A program made the translations under genes and the position numbers. From an uncultured Prevotellaceae bacterium (GTDB taxonomy: Bacteria; Bacteroidota; Bacteroidia; Bacteroidales; Bacteroidaceae): DNA of 61,555 bases. Below are positions 50,283 to 58,841 of the stretch, piece by piece (positions within the stretch are counted from its first letter, which is position 1; each line of letters starts with the position of its first letter). The notes under the pieces are model-generated. The model did no database searches and was not told where the DNA came from. It worked only from the letters and a program-made list of their open reading frames with translations. Location: positions 1 to 61,555 of the forward strand of contig CAMYZO010000005.1 of assembly GCA_947303855.1 (NCBI GenBank). Reading direction: 5' to 3'.

Positions 50283-52133
50283 TTATTTTTTATAGAAACG
50301 GTTCAGGCGGAGGATGGCGTCGTTCAGCTGCCTGGCATTCAGAGGGTAGTCGTCCAGCTGGTTCATCGTCTTGTCGAAGATGACGATGTTGCCGGCACCG
50401 CGCTTCTCAATGATGGTGCCGTCCTGCAGGATGAAGGCATAGAACAAGTCGTTGCCCACAACATGCCAGTCGCGGGGCGTAGTGTCGCTGAGCATGCGGC
50501 CCATGGAGAGTTCTTCCGTGGGGTTCTTGACTCCCAGCACCTGGCGCAGCAGGGTGGGCGAGATGTCGTAGTGGGTGGTGCGGTGCTTCAGGCGCTGAGG
50601 CTTGCAGCCGGGGTAATAGTACACCATGGGGACGCCTGTCTGCGGCCTTGAGTAGTTGGCCCAGTGGCCCCAGTAGTTCTTGTGGTTCTCGTTGAACTCC
50701 TGTCCGTGGTCGCCGGTGATGACGATGACCGTGTTCTTCAGCAGGTCGTGTTGGCGGAGTGCCTGCAGGCTCTCGCCAATGAGCGAGTCAACTGTCCACA
50801 CGCAGTTGCGGTAGAGGTTGAAGAAGGGCGTGGGGTCGTCGTCGTTGCCTAACTCCATGTAGTCGGCATACTCCCACGACGGCTGGAAGTGGTACAGATG
50901 GTCTTTTGGTATCTGTATGGCGTGGGGCAGGTCGTAGAACACGAACGAGAAGAACGGCTTCCCGGGGTCGTGGCGGTCCAGGTCGCTGATGAAGTTACGG
51001 GTAATCTGGCAGTCGCGCTCGTAGACACTCTTGCCCTTGGTGTCCATGTTCAGCCCTTTGACACCGGAAAAAAACATCTTGGCAAAGGGCGGGTCGGCAA
51101 GGGTGGCGCTGGGGTAGGCCTGGATGTCGTAGCCTAACTGCTGCAGCCGGCTGACGAGCAGTGGCTGCAGGCCTGCCCGTTCAAAACTGTCCCAGTAGTA
51201 GGACGACACGCCGGTGAACAGTCCGAAGAGTCCGCCCCTGGTGCCGTTGCTGCTGCTGAAGTGGTCGGTGTAGCATTCGGCACTGTCGGCCATCGCACAG
51301 ATGTTTGGAGTACACTCGCGCGTCATGGTGCGGTAGTTCCATGAGTCAATGCCTATGATGACGATATTCAGCAGCGAGTCGGGCCGGCTCACCTCTAATG
51401 GCTTGATGGGGTAGGCCACGTTGCCTTCGCCGCTGCCGTCGTTAAACGTCGTCAGCAGTAGTTTCTCGCCGTCGATGAGGCCCCAGCGGTCGAGTGTGGA
51501 GTTCATCCGGATGGGGAAATAGTAGGGCAGATAGCCCGTTGCCTCCAGCACTGAGCGCTTCATGGTGGCAGCGGCGTAGATGTGCATGCCCTGTGCCACG
51601 AGGGTGAGGCCCAGCACCGTCAGCAGGCCGTTGCGCCACAGATGGCTGCACCTGCTGTTGGCCAGTCGGATGGCCGCCCACAGCAGGGCAGCACAGACGG
51701 CGATGATGGCAGCGATATAGAGGCTGCCCTTCAGATAGAGCCACGGACTGAACACAAAGATTTCGCCGGCTCCCGGACCTGTCAGCATGCTTATCACCAG
51801 TCCGTTGATATGGAAATGATAGAGTCCGTAGACGAAGCCGTTGATGACGAACCCGATGGTCAGCAGCACTTCGCCGAGGCACATCAGTGAGCCGCTCAAC
51901 TTAGGACCGGCACCGGCAAGGGCTGCCGGCAGGTACAGCAGCACGAAGGGCAGGGCCGCAAACAGGGCCGCGTGTGACAGGCAGGAACAGACGAAGTAGA
52001 CCCAGCCGCCGGCATCCATAAACGACAGGCTGGCACTGCGCAGGATGTAGCTGAAGAACACGCCGGCGAGCAGCAGCGTACAGAGCAGGAAGTAGATAAA
52101 ACCTATGCGCAGGGTTGTTTTGACGGATTTCAT
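50283..52133 (-). CDS. YejM/DUF3413-like membrane sulfatase-fold protein
   Basis: This 616-residue protein has five N-terminal transmembrane helices (DUF3413-like, residues 1-200) and a periplasmic sulfatase-fold domain with LNIVIIGIDSWNYRTM, HFSSSNGTRGGLFGLFTG (nucleophile region, Thr/Ser), VFYDLPHAIQIP and VIVITGDHGQEFNE. In enterobacteria YejM controls LPS assembly, whereas other relatives transfer phosphate groups; which applies here is unknown. It lies 9 bp after the GT11 gene in a leftward envelope operon and is the third sulfatase-fold gene in 9 kb. Confidence 0.87.
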   Translation of the reverse strand: MKSVKTTLRIGFIYFLLCTLLLAGVFFSYILRSASLSFMDAGGWVYFVCSCLSHAALFAALPFVLLYLPAALAGAGPKLSGSLMCLGEVLLTIGFVINGFVYGLYHFHINGLVISMLTGPGAGEIFVFSPWLYLKGSLYIAAIIAVCAALLWAAIRLANSRCSHLWRNGLLTVLGLTLVAQGMHIYAAATMKRSVLEATGYLPYYFPIRMNSTLDRWGLIDGEKLLLTTFNDGSGEGNVAYPIKPLEVSRPDSLLNIVIIGIDSWNYRTMTRECTPNICAMADSAECYTDHFSSSNGTRGGLFGLFTGVSSYYWDSFERAGLQPLLVSRLQQLGYDIQAYPSATLADPPFAKMFFSGVKGLNMDTKGKSVYERDCQITRNFISDLDRHDPGKPFFSFVFYDLPHAIQIPKDHLYHFQPSWEYADYMELGNDDDPTPFFNLYRNCVWTVDSLIGESLQALRQHDLLKNTVIVITGDHGQEFNENHKNYWGHWANYSRPQTGVPMVYYYPGCKPQRLKHRTTHYDISPTLLRQVLGVKNPTEELSMGRMLSDTTPRDWHVVGNDLFYAFILQDGTIIEKRGAGNIVIFDKTMNQLDDYPLNARQLNDAILRLNRFYKK

Positions 52134-52142
52134 AGAGTCGGG

Positions 52143-52964
52143 CTATTTGATTTGCTTGAAGAGTTGGTCGAAGTGGCCGAAGTCGGCATCGGCAGGGGTG
52201 CTGTCAGGGTCTTCTATCCAGTAGAGCGGCAGGTCGCGATACATCGAGGCCACCAGCGTGAATGTACTGGGTGCCCCCATCAGGCGGTCGCATTGCGAGA
52301 GCAGGTAGAGGTCTTCGGCAGGATTGCCTTTAGGGAAGCAGACGGTCACGCCGGGCAGCGACTGGCGGAAAAGGGTCTCGTCCAATTCCGGGTCGTTGCC
52401 GCAGACGAAGAGCTGTACGTCCTCGGTGTCGAGACAACCCAGATAGCGCTGTATCAGACCGGTGTACTGCTGGTCGGTATAGTAGTAGCGGCCCCCATGC
52501 CATCGGCGGTAGTCGCCGCGGCGGATGTGGAGGCCCAGCCGCAGACGGGCCTCGGGCAGCGACTTCAGCAGCAGGTCAGGCTGCCGGCGCACGCTGTCGT
52601 CAAACTGGAACAGGGCGACAATCTCCTGCTTGTATTTCAGGAACAGGTCGTACCACCGGGCATACCACCCTTCGGCCACGATATGACGGCAGTCCAGCAG
52701 CCGCTGCTCCTGGGCGGCATAGTCGGCGGCGGGCTCGTCAATGCCGAAGTCGGCAACGGGCAGCAGGCCCCACTTCGCCGCATACTTGGCAAAGAGGTAA
52801 CTGAGGAAGTGGTGGTAGGGGGTGTGGCAGATACGGAACCACCGGTATTTATAGGCAAAGCGCATGGACACCGTGCGGCGGCCGTGCTCACGGCCCCAGG
52901 CATACAGATGGCCATACTGCAGGATGTTGTTGCACATCCGTCCTTTGTCGCGTACGAAGATCAT
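52143..52964 (-). CDS. GT11 alpha-1,2-fucosyltransferase-like protein
   Basis: This 273-residue GT-B protein has the GT11 donor motif HxRRGDY in LGLHIRRGDYRRW (about 142-154), an N-terminal RMCNNILQYGHLYAWGRE replacing GGLGNQxFQ, and the C-terminal AEDLYLLSQCDRLMGAPSTFTLVASMY. It probably adds fucose or a related sugar to a lipid-linked oligosaccharide in the cytoplasm. Overlap with the acyltransferase gene is 4 bp. Confidence 0.8.
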   Translation of the reverse strand: MIFVRDKGRMCNNILQYGHLYAWGREHGRRTVSMRFAYKYRWFRICHTPYHHFLSYLFAKYAAKWGLLPVADFGIDEPAADYAAQEQRLLDCRHIVAEGWYARWYDLFLKYKQEIVALFQFDDSVRRQPDLLLKSLPEARLRLGLHIRRGDYRRWHGGRYYYTDQQYTGLIQRYLGCLDTEDVQLFVCGNDPELDETLFRQSLPGVTVCFPKGNPAEDLYLLSQCDRLMGAPSTFTLVASMYRDLPLYWIEDPDSTPADADFGHFDQLFKQIK

Positions 52965-53923
52965 AGGCCCTTCTTCCGTTTCAGTTCCTCGACACTGGAG
53001 ATGATGTCGACGCGGCCCGTGGCCTCGTCATACCGCAGGTTGAACTCCTCACGGGTGCGCTTCCAGCGGTTGTGGCTCCACAGGTAGCAGGCGGGGTCGC
53101 GGCGTATGCTCTCTTCCAGCCGGCGGAAGTACTCGTCGGTCAGTTCAAAGTCGGCCGTCTGCTTCGGCTCGCGGGTGATGAGCTGGAACTCGGCCTCGTA
53201 GTAGCCGCGCCTGACGCGCCGCACGTCCATGTAGTAGACGGCGTGTCCCGTCTGCCGGGCTATGCGCTCCGTGCCGGTGAACACCGGGGTGTCGTGGTTC
53301 AGGAACTGGTACCAGTGGTGGATGTTATTCCAGAAAGGCACCTGGTCGCCGATGTATCCGATGACCACGGGGCGCCCCTCCTGGCGGTACTTCACCAGCC
53401 GCCGCATGGTCTCGGCCACGGGTATGCAGACAGCACCCATGCGCTGTCGCAGTTGCAGGAACAGACGGTCGAACGACGGGTTCTCCAGCGCATGGTACAG
53501 TTGTCCGCACTGTGCCTCCTGTGTCACCCACAGGGGCAGTGAGGTTATCCACTCCCAGTTGCAGTAGTGGCCCAGGTAGACGGCGCACGACTGTCCTTCG
53601 CCCACGACTTTGTTGACGGTGTCGGTGCCCTTGAAGACCATGTGCCGCTTCAGCTTCCGCTCGCTGATGGTCAGCAGTTTGACGGTTTCTACCAGGTAGT
53701 CGCAGAACCAGTGGTAGAAGTCGCGCTCTATCTGCCGCAACTGTTCTTCGTTCTTCTCAGGGAAGGAGTCGGTAATGTTCTTGCGCACCACCTTGATGCG
53801 GTAGTGCAGCAGGTGGTAGACCAGCAGGTAGAGGCCGTCGCTCAAGACGTAGAGCACGCGTAGCGGCAGCAGCGAGAGCAGCCACCATAGACCGTATATC
53901 AGGTAATAGACCGTCTTCTTCAT
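52961..53923 (-). CDS. LpxL/LpxM-family lysophospholipid acyltransferase
   Basis: This 320-residue inner-membrane acyltransferase has an N-terminal anchor (IYGLWWLLSLLPLRVLYVLSD), the Hx4(D/E) catalytic motif in YLGHYCNWEW, the glycine block RPVVIGYIGDQVPF and PACYLWSHNRWKR. These enzymes add secondary acyl chains to lipid A or ornithine-type lipids. It overlaps GT2 upstream and GT11 downstream by 4 bp, tying lipid acylation to the glycosyltransferases of the operon. Confidence 0.9.
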   Translation of the reverse strand: MKKTVYYLIYGLWWLLSLLPLRVLYVLSDGLYLLVYHLLHYRIKVVRKNITDSFPEKNEEQLRQIERDFYHWFCDYLVETVKLLTISERKLKRHMVFKGTDTVNKVVGEGQSCAVYLGHYCNWEWITSLPLWVTQEAQCGQLYHALENPSFDRLFLQLRQRMGAVCIPVAETMRRLVKYRQEGRPVVIGYIGDQVPFWNNIHHWYQFLNHDTPVFTGTERIARQTGHAVYYMDVRRVRRGYYEAEFQLITREPKQTADFELTDEYFRRLEESIRRDPACYLWSHNRWKRTREEFNLRYDEATGRVDIISSVEELKRKKGL

Positions 53924-54708
53924 AGGCGCTTCTCCTCTGCTTCCTGCCTGAGGCGTTTCTCAATAATCTTGGCAATAAGCGTAAACTGGTAGGTGGCCTT
54001 CAGACCTGCCTTGATGACGCCCCGTGTGCCGTCGCGGAAACCGCCGCGCAGCACCAGTTCCGAGAAGAACTTCCAGGCCGGTTTCAGCATCAGTGCCCAT
54101 ACGCTGTAGTGGCGGTTGGCACGCTTCTCTACCTCGCCGTCGCTGTAGCGGTTGTTCTTGGCTGTTATCTGGCCAACGGTCTCATCGCAGAGGTGCATCA
54201 GGCAGATGCCGTCGTCGTTGGCGGGAATCTTCTCCGTCCGTCCCTGCACCGTGGGGAAGGTGTGGACGTAGGGCGGCCATGTGGTTCCTTCGCGGATGAA
54301 GAAGCGCAGCTGGTGGTCCTGGGCAAAGCCCCGCTCATAGCGCCCCAGCAGCATGTTGCGCCGGGGGATATACAGCCCCTCGGGGCAGTCGCCGGTGGCT
54401 ATGCGCTTGTAGAGGTAGTCGCGCAGCTGTGGCGTCACTATCTCATCGGCATCCACGACCAGCACCCAGTGGAAGGCTGCCGACTGTATGGCAAACGTGC
54501 GTGCGGGCTCGGCACAGACGTGGTTGCCCTTGGGGAAGGTGACGATGCGGCACCCCCGCCGCCGGGCTATCTCCACGGTGCGGTCGGTGCTCTCCATGTC
54601 GCAGATGAGTGTCTCGTCAAAGTCCTTGACGGCATCGAGAACCTGCTCCAGGTATTGCTCGGCGTTATAGGTGTTGATAACAACCGAAATCTTGTTTTCT
54701 CCGTTCAT
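53920..54708 (-). CDS. GT2 glycosyltransferase (WaaE/KdtX-like)
   Basis: This 262-residue GT-A enzyme has KISVVINTYNAEQYLEQVL, LICDMESTDRTVEIA and the metal motif VVDADEIV, followed by an acceptor domain with GLYIPRRNMLLGRY and MHLCDETVGQ. The combination resembles LPS core beta-1,4-glucosyltransferases. The start at 54708 is fixed by the family N-terminus; a longer open frame running upstream to 56049 is a shadow of the MATE gene. The -7 box ends only 6 nt before the ATG, so the mRNA could be leaderless. Confidence 0.88.
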   Translation of the reverse strand: MNGENKISVVINTYNAEQYLEQVLDAVKDFDETLICDMESTDRTVEIARRRGCRIVTFPKGNHVCAEPARTFAIQSAAFHWVLVVDADEIVTPQLRDYLYKRIATGDCPEGLYIPRRNMLLGRYERGFAQDHQLRFFIREGTTWPPYVHTFPTVQGRTEKIPANDDGICLMHLCDETVGQITAKNNRYSDGEVEKRANRHYSVWALMLKPAWKFFSELVLRGGFRDGTRGVIKAGLKATYQFTLIAKIIEKRLRQEAEEKRL

Positions 54709-54714
54709 AGGCTG

Positions 54715-54722
54715 CAAAGTTA
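54715..54722 (-). promoter_or_regulatory. -7 box (TAACTTTG) for the leftward envelope operon
   Basis: A perfect minus-strand TAnnTTTG with trailing CA, placed 6 nt from the GT2 ATG. It lies in the 29-bp gap after the MATE stop. Confidence 0.6.
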
Positions 54723-54737
54723 CGAAATAATGCTGAA

Positions 54738-56042
54738 TTAGAGAAGCAATTTCGGAGAAATTTTCCTTCTGTACCAAACTGTCTGCACCGCACCGCGCGC
54801 AGCAAGATAGCCGACCTGTGCCAGCCAAAGGCCATGATTGCCTATCATGCCGACGGTCAGCAGGCAGACGGCGAAGAACAGCAGGGCGGCAATGGCCGAT
54901 GAGACGAGCATGCCACGGGTGGCCGTGACGCCTACAAACACACCGTCCCAGATGAAGGCCATGCAGCCGGTGGCCGGAATGAGCCACGCCCAGAAGAGAT
55001 AGTCGCGGGCCGTCGTGCGTACCAGCGGCTCGTCGGTCAGCAGGCTGACGACGGGCATTCCTGCTATGACGTATACCAGGGTGAAAAGGACGGTGACGAT
55101 GAGCATCCAGCCAAACAGCCGTCGCAGTGTCCTGCGGAAGGCTTCCGCGTTGCGGGCGCCGTAGTGGCGGCCTCCCAGGGCCTCGCCGGCGTATGCAAAG
55201 CCGTCCATGAAATAAGAGAAGAACAGGTAGAACTGCAGCAGCACCGTGTTGGCCGACAGGATGACGGCTCCCTGGCGTGCTCCTGCCGACGTGAAGTAGA
55301 GGTTGACGGCCACCAGGCAGACGGTGCGCAGGAAGAGGTCGCGGTTGATGGCGAAAAAATCGAGGAATGAGGAGCGGGTGGTGTGGAACGATAACCCCCG
55401 GAACAGCCGCCGGTAATACCTCACCAGCAGCCCCACGCTTGCCAGCAGTCCGGCATACTGGGCAATGACCGTACCCATGGCCACACCTTCTATCTTCAGT
55501 CCTAAGCCGTAGACCAGACAGAGCGAGGCCACGATGTTGACCACGTTCTGCATGATACTGATAAACATGGGGATGCGTGTGTTCTGCAGTCCGATGAACC
55601 AGCCCGTCAGGGCAAACAGCGACAGCGATGCTGGTGCTCCCCAGATAACGATGCGGAAATAACTGGCGGCATAGGGTACTACGTCGGGCGTCGGTCCGAT
55701 GAGACGGAACATGAGCCAGCGCAGCGGCACCTGCAACACGAAGAGCAGCAGGGCGATGGCCAGGGCCACCAAGGCCGAACGTACCAGTATTCTTGTGACT
55801 TCTGGCAGGTCGCGCCGCCCCAGGGCCTGGGCCGTCATGCCACTGGTGCCCATACGCAGAAAGCCGAAGAGCCAATAGATGAGGTTGAAAATCATTGATC
55901 CCACGGCCACGGCCCCAATGTAGACGGCACTGCCCATGTGACCGACGATGGCTACGTCGACCATACCCAACAGCGGCACCGTGATGTTCGACACGATGCT
56001 GGGCACGGCAATCTGCAGTATCTGACGGTCTGTTTTCGTCAT
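54738..56042 (-). CDS. MATE family efflux transporter (DinF-like)
   Basis: This 434-residue protein has 12 transmembrane helices in two repeated bundles. Diagnostic segments are IAVPSIVSNITVPLLGMVDVAIVGH, FLRMGTSGMTAQALG, GWFIGLQNTRIPMFISIMQNVVNI and MDGFAYAGEALGGRHYGARN. It exports drugs or metabolites using sodium or proton gradients. It starts 9 bp after the DUF1703-type ATPase gene and is probably co-transcribed with it. Confidence 0.92.
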   Translation of the reverse strand: MTKTDRQILQIAVPSIVSNITVPLLGMVDVAIVGHMGSAVYIGAVAVGSMIFNLIYWLFGFLRMGTSGMTAQALGRRDLPEVTRILVRSALVALAIALLLFVLQVPLRWLMFRLIGPTPDVVPYAASYFRIVIWGAPASLSLFALTGWFIGLQNTRIPMFISIMQNVVNIVASLCLVYGLGLKIEGVAMGTVIAQYAGLLASVGLLVRYYRRLFRGLSFHTTRSSFLDFFAINRDLFLRTVCLVAVNLYFTSAGARQGAVILSANTVLLQFYLFFSYFMDGFAYAGEALGGRHYGARNAEAFRRTLRRLFGWMLIVTVLFTLVYVIAGMPVVSLLTDEPLVRTTARDYLFWAWLIPATGCMAFIWDGVFVGVTATRGMLVSSAIAALLFFAVCLLTVGMIGNHGLWLAQVGYLAARGAVQTVWYRRKISPKLLL

Positions 56043-56051
56043 GCGGCAAAC

Positions 56052-57629
56052 CTACTTCTCTAACCGCTCTATGCGGCAGGTGTGCTGCTTGGTGTCGCGG
56101 TCGTAGGTGATGGCTACAAGGAGAATGTCGCCGGTGTATTCGGCAATTTTCTGGGGGTAGTTGCGCTCCTTGATTTGGTCAATGCCCGTACGGGCGTCCT
56201 TGTCCTTCTTCAGTTCGATGACGAGGGCAGGCTTGCTGACATTCTTCCGAGGAATCATCACGAAATCGGCAAAGCCTTTTCCCGTAGCATACTCGCGGTG
56301 TACGTGGTAGTCGGCACGGGCATAGTAGTAGGCAATGCTCAGCACACAGGCCAGCGAGTTCTCGTCGTTGTAGCTCAGGATGCTCGTGTCGCTGCTGTGG
56401 GCATCGGCCAGGGCCAGTTCAACGGCTCCCTCGTCGCCGTTGATGGTGTCCTGCAGCAGTTGGCGTGACTGCTGCAAGGCATCGGAAACGTATTTCCAGT
56501 GGTTGGCCTTCACGGCATTGGCCATCTCGCCCGCTACCTCAAAGTTGGGAATGTAGCATTCGCTCTCGCGCCACTCGTAGCTGAGATAGCCCAGGTGGAT
56601 GAGCACGGTGAGCACGTCATCGCGGCTGTGTATCTCCGACAGGTCATTCTGGAATCCAGTAGGGTCTACGATGCATCGCCCGCCAGCCAGCATCTTGACG
56701 ATATCGTCCTTCAGACCCTCAAAGTTCATACCTATATAGTCAGAGATGGAGTTGAAGGTAGCAGTAGCGCCCCAGTAGCTGCGGCAACGACCAACATCGA
56801 CAGCCTGCATCACTGAGTTGGGATTAAACATCGAAGGCTCGTCGCCAATCTGGTAACCATCGTACCACCTTTCCAGCTCAGTAAAATCCATTTGGTGCTT
56901 TTCAGCTAACTGCCGTACCTCATCCTTTGTAAAACCGAAATAATGAGCCATCTTGCGTGGCTCTACCATCGAGTACTCCAGGAAGTTGTTCAGTGCCGAC
57001 TGTGTCTGGTACTTCTTGATGGGCAGGATGCCGGTCATATATACCCCGGCGAAGGCTGTGTTGGCACTGACGCTCTTAAACATACGGCGCAGCCAGTTCA
57101 CGTAGCTGTCCATGCCCTTCGAGCCTGGCAAGAACTCTCGGCAGATGGCGTCCCACTCGTCGATGATAAAGAAGAAGGGCTTGCCCGTCTTCAGCACGAT
57201 GCGCAGCAGCAGGGCCATCAGGTCATCGCCTTCTTCTGAGGGGATGTCGGGGAAGGCTATCTGGATGCCAGCCCTCACCTCGCGGTCTATATGGCTGACG
57301 ATGCTGTCGTCATTCTTGAATCGGGTGATAAAATCGGTCATGTCAAGATAGATGACCGGATACTTGTTCAGGTGCTTCTCGAACGAGGCATCCTGCGCTA
57401 TCTTCAGGTCGGCAAAGAGGTTGCGCGAGTCGCACGAGTCGTCGTAGTAGGCACACAGCATCTTGGCCGCCATCGACTTGCCGAAGCGGCGGCAGCGCGT
57501 GACGCAGCTCATGCTCTGCTCGGTAAATAGCGTGCGGTTCACCACGCTGATCAGTTCGGTCTTGTCAACGTACTCGCTGTTCCTGATTCGCTGGAAATCG
57601 GCATTCCCCCGGTTGATAAATATTCCCAT
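56052..57629 (-). CDS. AAA ATPase-like / PD-(D/E)XK (DUF1703) protein
   Basis: This 525-residue protein has the N-terminal IFINRGNADFQRIRNSEYVDKT block and a degenerate P-loop in TRCRRFGKSMAAKM. A Walker-B-like FFFIIDEWDAI and a C-terminal nuclease-like motif GFADFVMIPRKNVSKPALVIELKKDK follow. This family is often multicopy in Bacteroidota and Clostridia; its role is unknown, though mobile-element or defence links have been suggested. It has its own -7 box 28 nt upstream. Confidence 0.88.
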   Translation of the reverse strand: MGIFINRGNADFQRIRNSEYVDKTELISVVNRTLFTEQSMSCVTRCRRFGKSMAAKMLCAYYDDSCDSRNLFADLKIAQDASFEKHLNKYPVIYLDMTDFITRFKNDDSIVSHIDREVRAGIQIAFPDIPSEEGDDLMALLLRIVLKTGKPFFFIIDEWDAICREFLPGSKGMDSYVNWLRRMFKSVSANTAFAGVYMTGILPIKKYQTQSALNNFLEYSMVEPRKMAHYFGFTKDEVRQLAEKHQMDFTELERWYDGYQIGDEPSMFNPNSVMQAVDVGRCRSYWGATATFNSISDYIGMNFEGLKDDIVKMLAGGRCIVDPTGFQNDLSEIHSRDDVLTVLIHLGYLSYEWRESECYIPNFEVAGEMANAVKANHWKYVSDALQQSRQLLQDTINGDEGAVELALADAHSSDTSILSYNDENSLACVLSIAYYYARADYHVHREYATGKGFADFVMIPRKNVSKPALVIELKKDKDARTGIDQIKERNYPQKIAEYTGDILLVAITYDRDTKQHTCRIERLEK

Positions 57630-57657
57630 ACTGCTTCCTTTCTGTTTTTCGACGCTG

Positions 57658-57665
57658 CAAAGTTA
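57658..57665 (-). promoter_or_regulatory. -7 box (TAACTTTG) for the DUF1703 ATPase gene
   Basis: A perfect minus-strand TAnnTTTG with trailing CA, 28 nt upstream of the ATG at 57629. Confidence 0.7.
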
Positions 57666-57742
57666 CATTATAAATACGAACTAACCAAAAAAGCGAACCT
57701 AATTTTGCTTTACTTCCGTGTATGAAAGTACTTAATGTGTTA

Positions 57743-58675
57743 TTACGATTTCCACCGCCAGGTCTTTCTGACGATGGCAGAAATGGTGTGCGTGATAGTA
57801 CGCAGATGGAAATTCTTCCCCAAGACAATCAGCAGCACAGCTGACAGTATCAGTACGATGCCTATAACGAGCTGGACGGTGAGCGCTTCTCCAAAGACAA
57901 GGACTCCGATGGCAACGGCAGTCAGCGGTTCCAAGGCTCCCATGATGGCCGTAGGCGTGGCTCCAACCTCATGGACGGCTATAGTCATCAGCACCAGCGA
58001 CAGAATGGTTGGCACCAGTCCTAACCAGCAGGCAAAGAACCATGCCCTTGGCGATGGCGGCAGCTGCAGCTGCAGTCCGGGCGAGGTGAACGAGTAGGCC
58101 AGCAGCGCAAACATGCAGATGAGCAGCACGTAGAAGGTGAGCTTCAGCGATGACATGCGTATGCTCGACTGGTTTACAACAATAATGTAAACGGCGTAGC
58201 ACAATGCTGACAGCATAACCAACAGGATGCCCATGGTGCTGATTGAAGTCTCCCCATCTCCTTGATACAGCAATCCTATGCCGCCCAGGGCCAGCAGGAT
58301 AGCTGTCACGGTGGAAAACGTAATACGTTCTTTGAAGAACAGCGCCATAATGCCCGCTACCATGACAGGATAGACGAACAGGATGGTGGAGGCAATGCCG
58401 GCATCCATGAGCAGGAAACTCTCATAGTAGGTGAGGCATGACCCGGCAAAAAGGATGCCCAGCGAAGCGAGTACCTTCAGCTCTTGTCTGTTGATGCGGA
58501 AAGACTTCCTTTCTGCCACCAGCATCACGCCCAGCATCACGACAGCCATCGCGAAGCGGTAGAAAAGCACAGACGATGTGTTCACCCCTTCTTCGTAGAG
58601 AGGCAGTGCGCCAAACGGATTCGTGCCGTAACACACGGCTGCTAATATGCCGCAGATGACTCCCTTGTGTCGCAT
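57743..58675 (-). CDS. EamA/DMT family transporter
   Basis: From the ATG at 58675 (MRHKGVICGILAAVCYG) this is a 310-residue protein with ten transmembrane helices in two EamA repeats, including ASLGILFAGSCLTYYESFLLMDAGIASTI and GATPTAIMGALEPLTAVAIGVLVFGE. The family exports amino acids or other small metabolites. The longer frame from 58741 would start upstream of the promoter and is rejected. The promoter region is shared divergently with the PheC-like gene. Confidence 0.9.
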   Translation of the reverse strand: MRHKGVICGILAAVCYGTNPFGALPLYEEGVNTSSVLFYRFAMAVVMLGVMLVAERKSFRINRQELKVLASLGILFAGSCLTYYESFLLMDAGIASTILFVYPVMVAGIMALFFKERITFSTVTAILLALGGIGLLYQGDGETSISTMGILLVMLSALCYAVYIIVVNQSSIRMSSLKLTFYVLLICMFALLAYSFTSPGLQLQLPPSPRAWFFACWLGLVPTILSLVLMTIAVHEVGATPTAIMGALEPLTAVAIGVLVFGEALTVQLVIGIVLILSAVLLIVLGKNFHLRTITHTISAIVRKTWRWKS

Positions 58676-58698
58676 AAATGTAATGTTTAAAACTGCTG

Positions 58699-58706
58699 CA
58701 AAGGTA
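58699..58706 (-). promoter_or_regulatory. -7 box (TACCTTTG) for the EamA gene
   Basis: A perfect minus-strand TAnnTTTG with trailing CA, 23 nt upstream of the ATG at 58675. Confidence 0.7.
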
Positions 58707-58810
58707 ATCCATTTATTTGAATTTGCAAAAACAATTACCAAATTGTTGATAGAACAAGAGCCAAAAGCTCAAATCCTAAAGAAAAATGAGGAGGAATCCA
58801 AATTATTTCG

Positions 58811-58818
58811 TAACTTTG
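58811..58818 (+). promoter_or_regulatory. -7 box (TAACTTTG) for the PheC-like gene
   Basis: A perfect TAnnTTTG with trailing CA, 23 nt upstream of the ATG at 58842. Confidence 0.7.
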
Positions 58819-58841
58819 CACCATTATTTCTAACAAAATAG

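Noticed and set aside
54709..56049. Open frame of 709 codons on the minus strand running 53920-56049
   Set aside because: Only the last 262 codons are a real GT2 protein. The upstream part is Arg/His/Pro-rich, out of frame with and fully inside the MATE gene.
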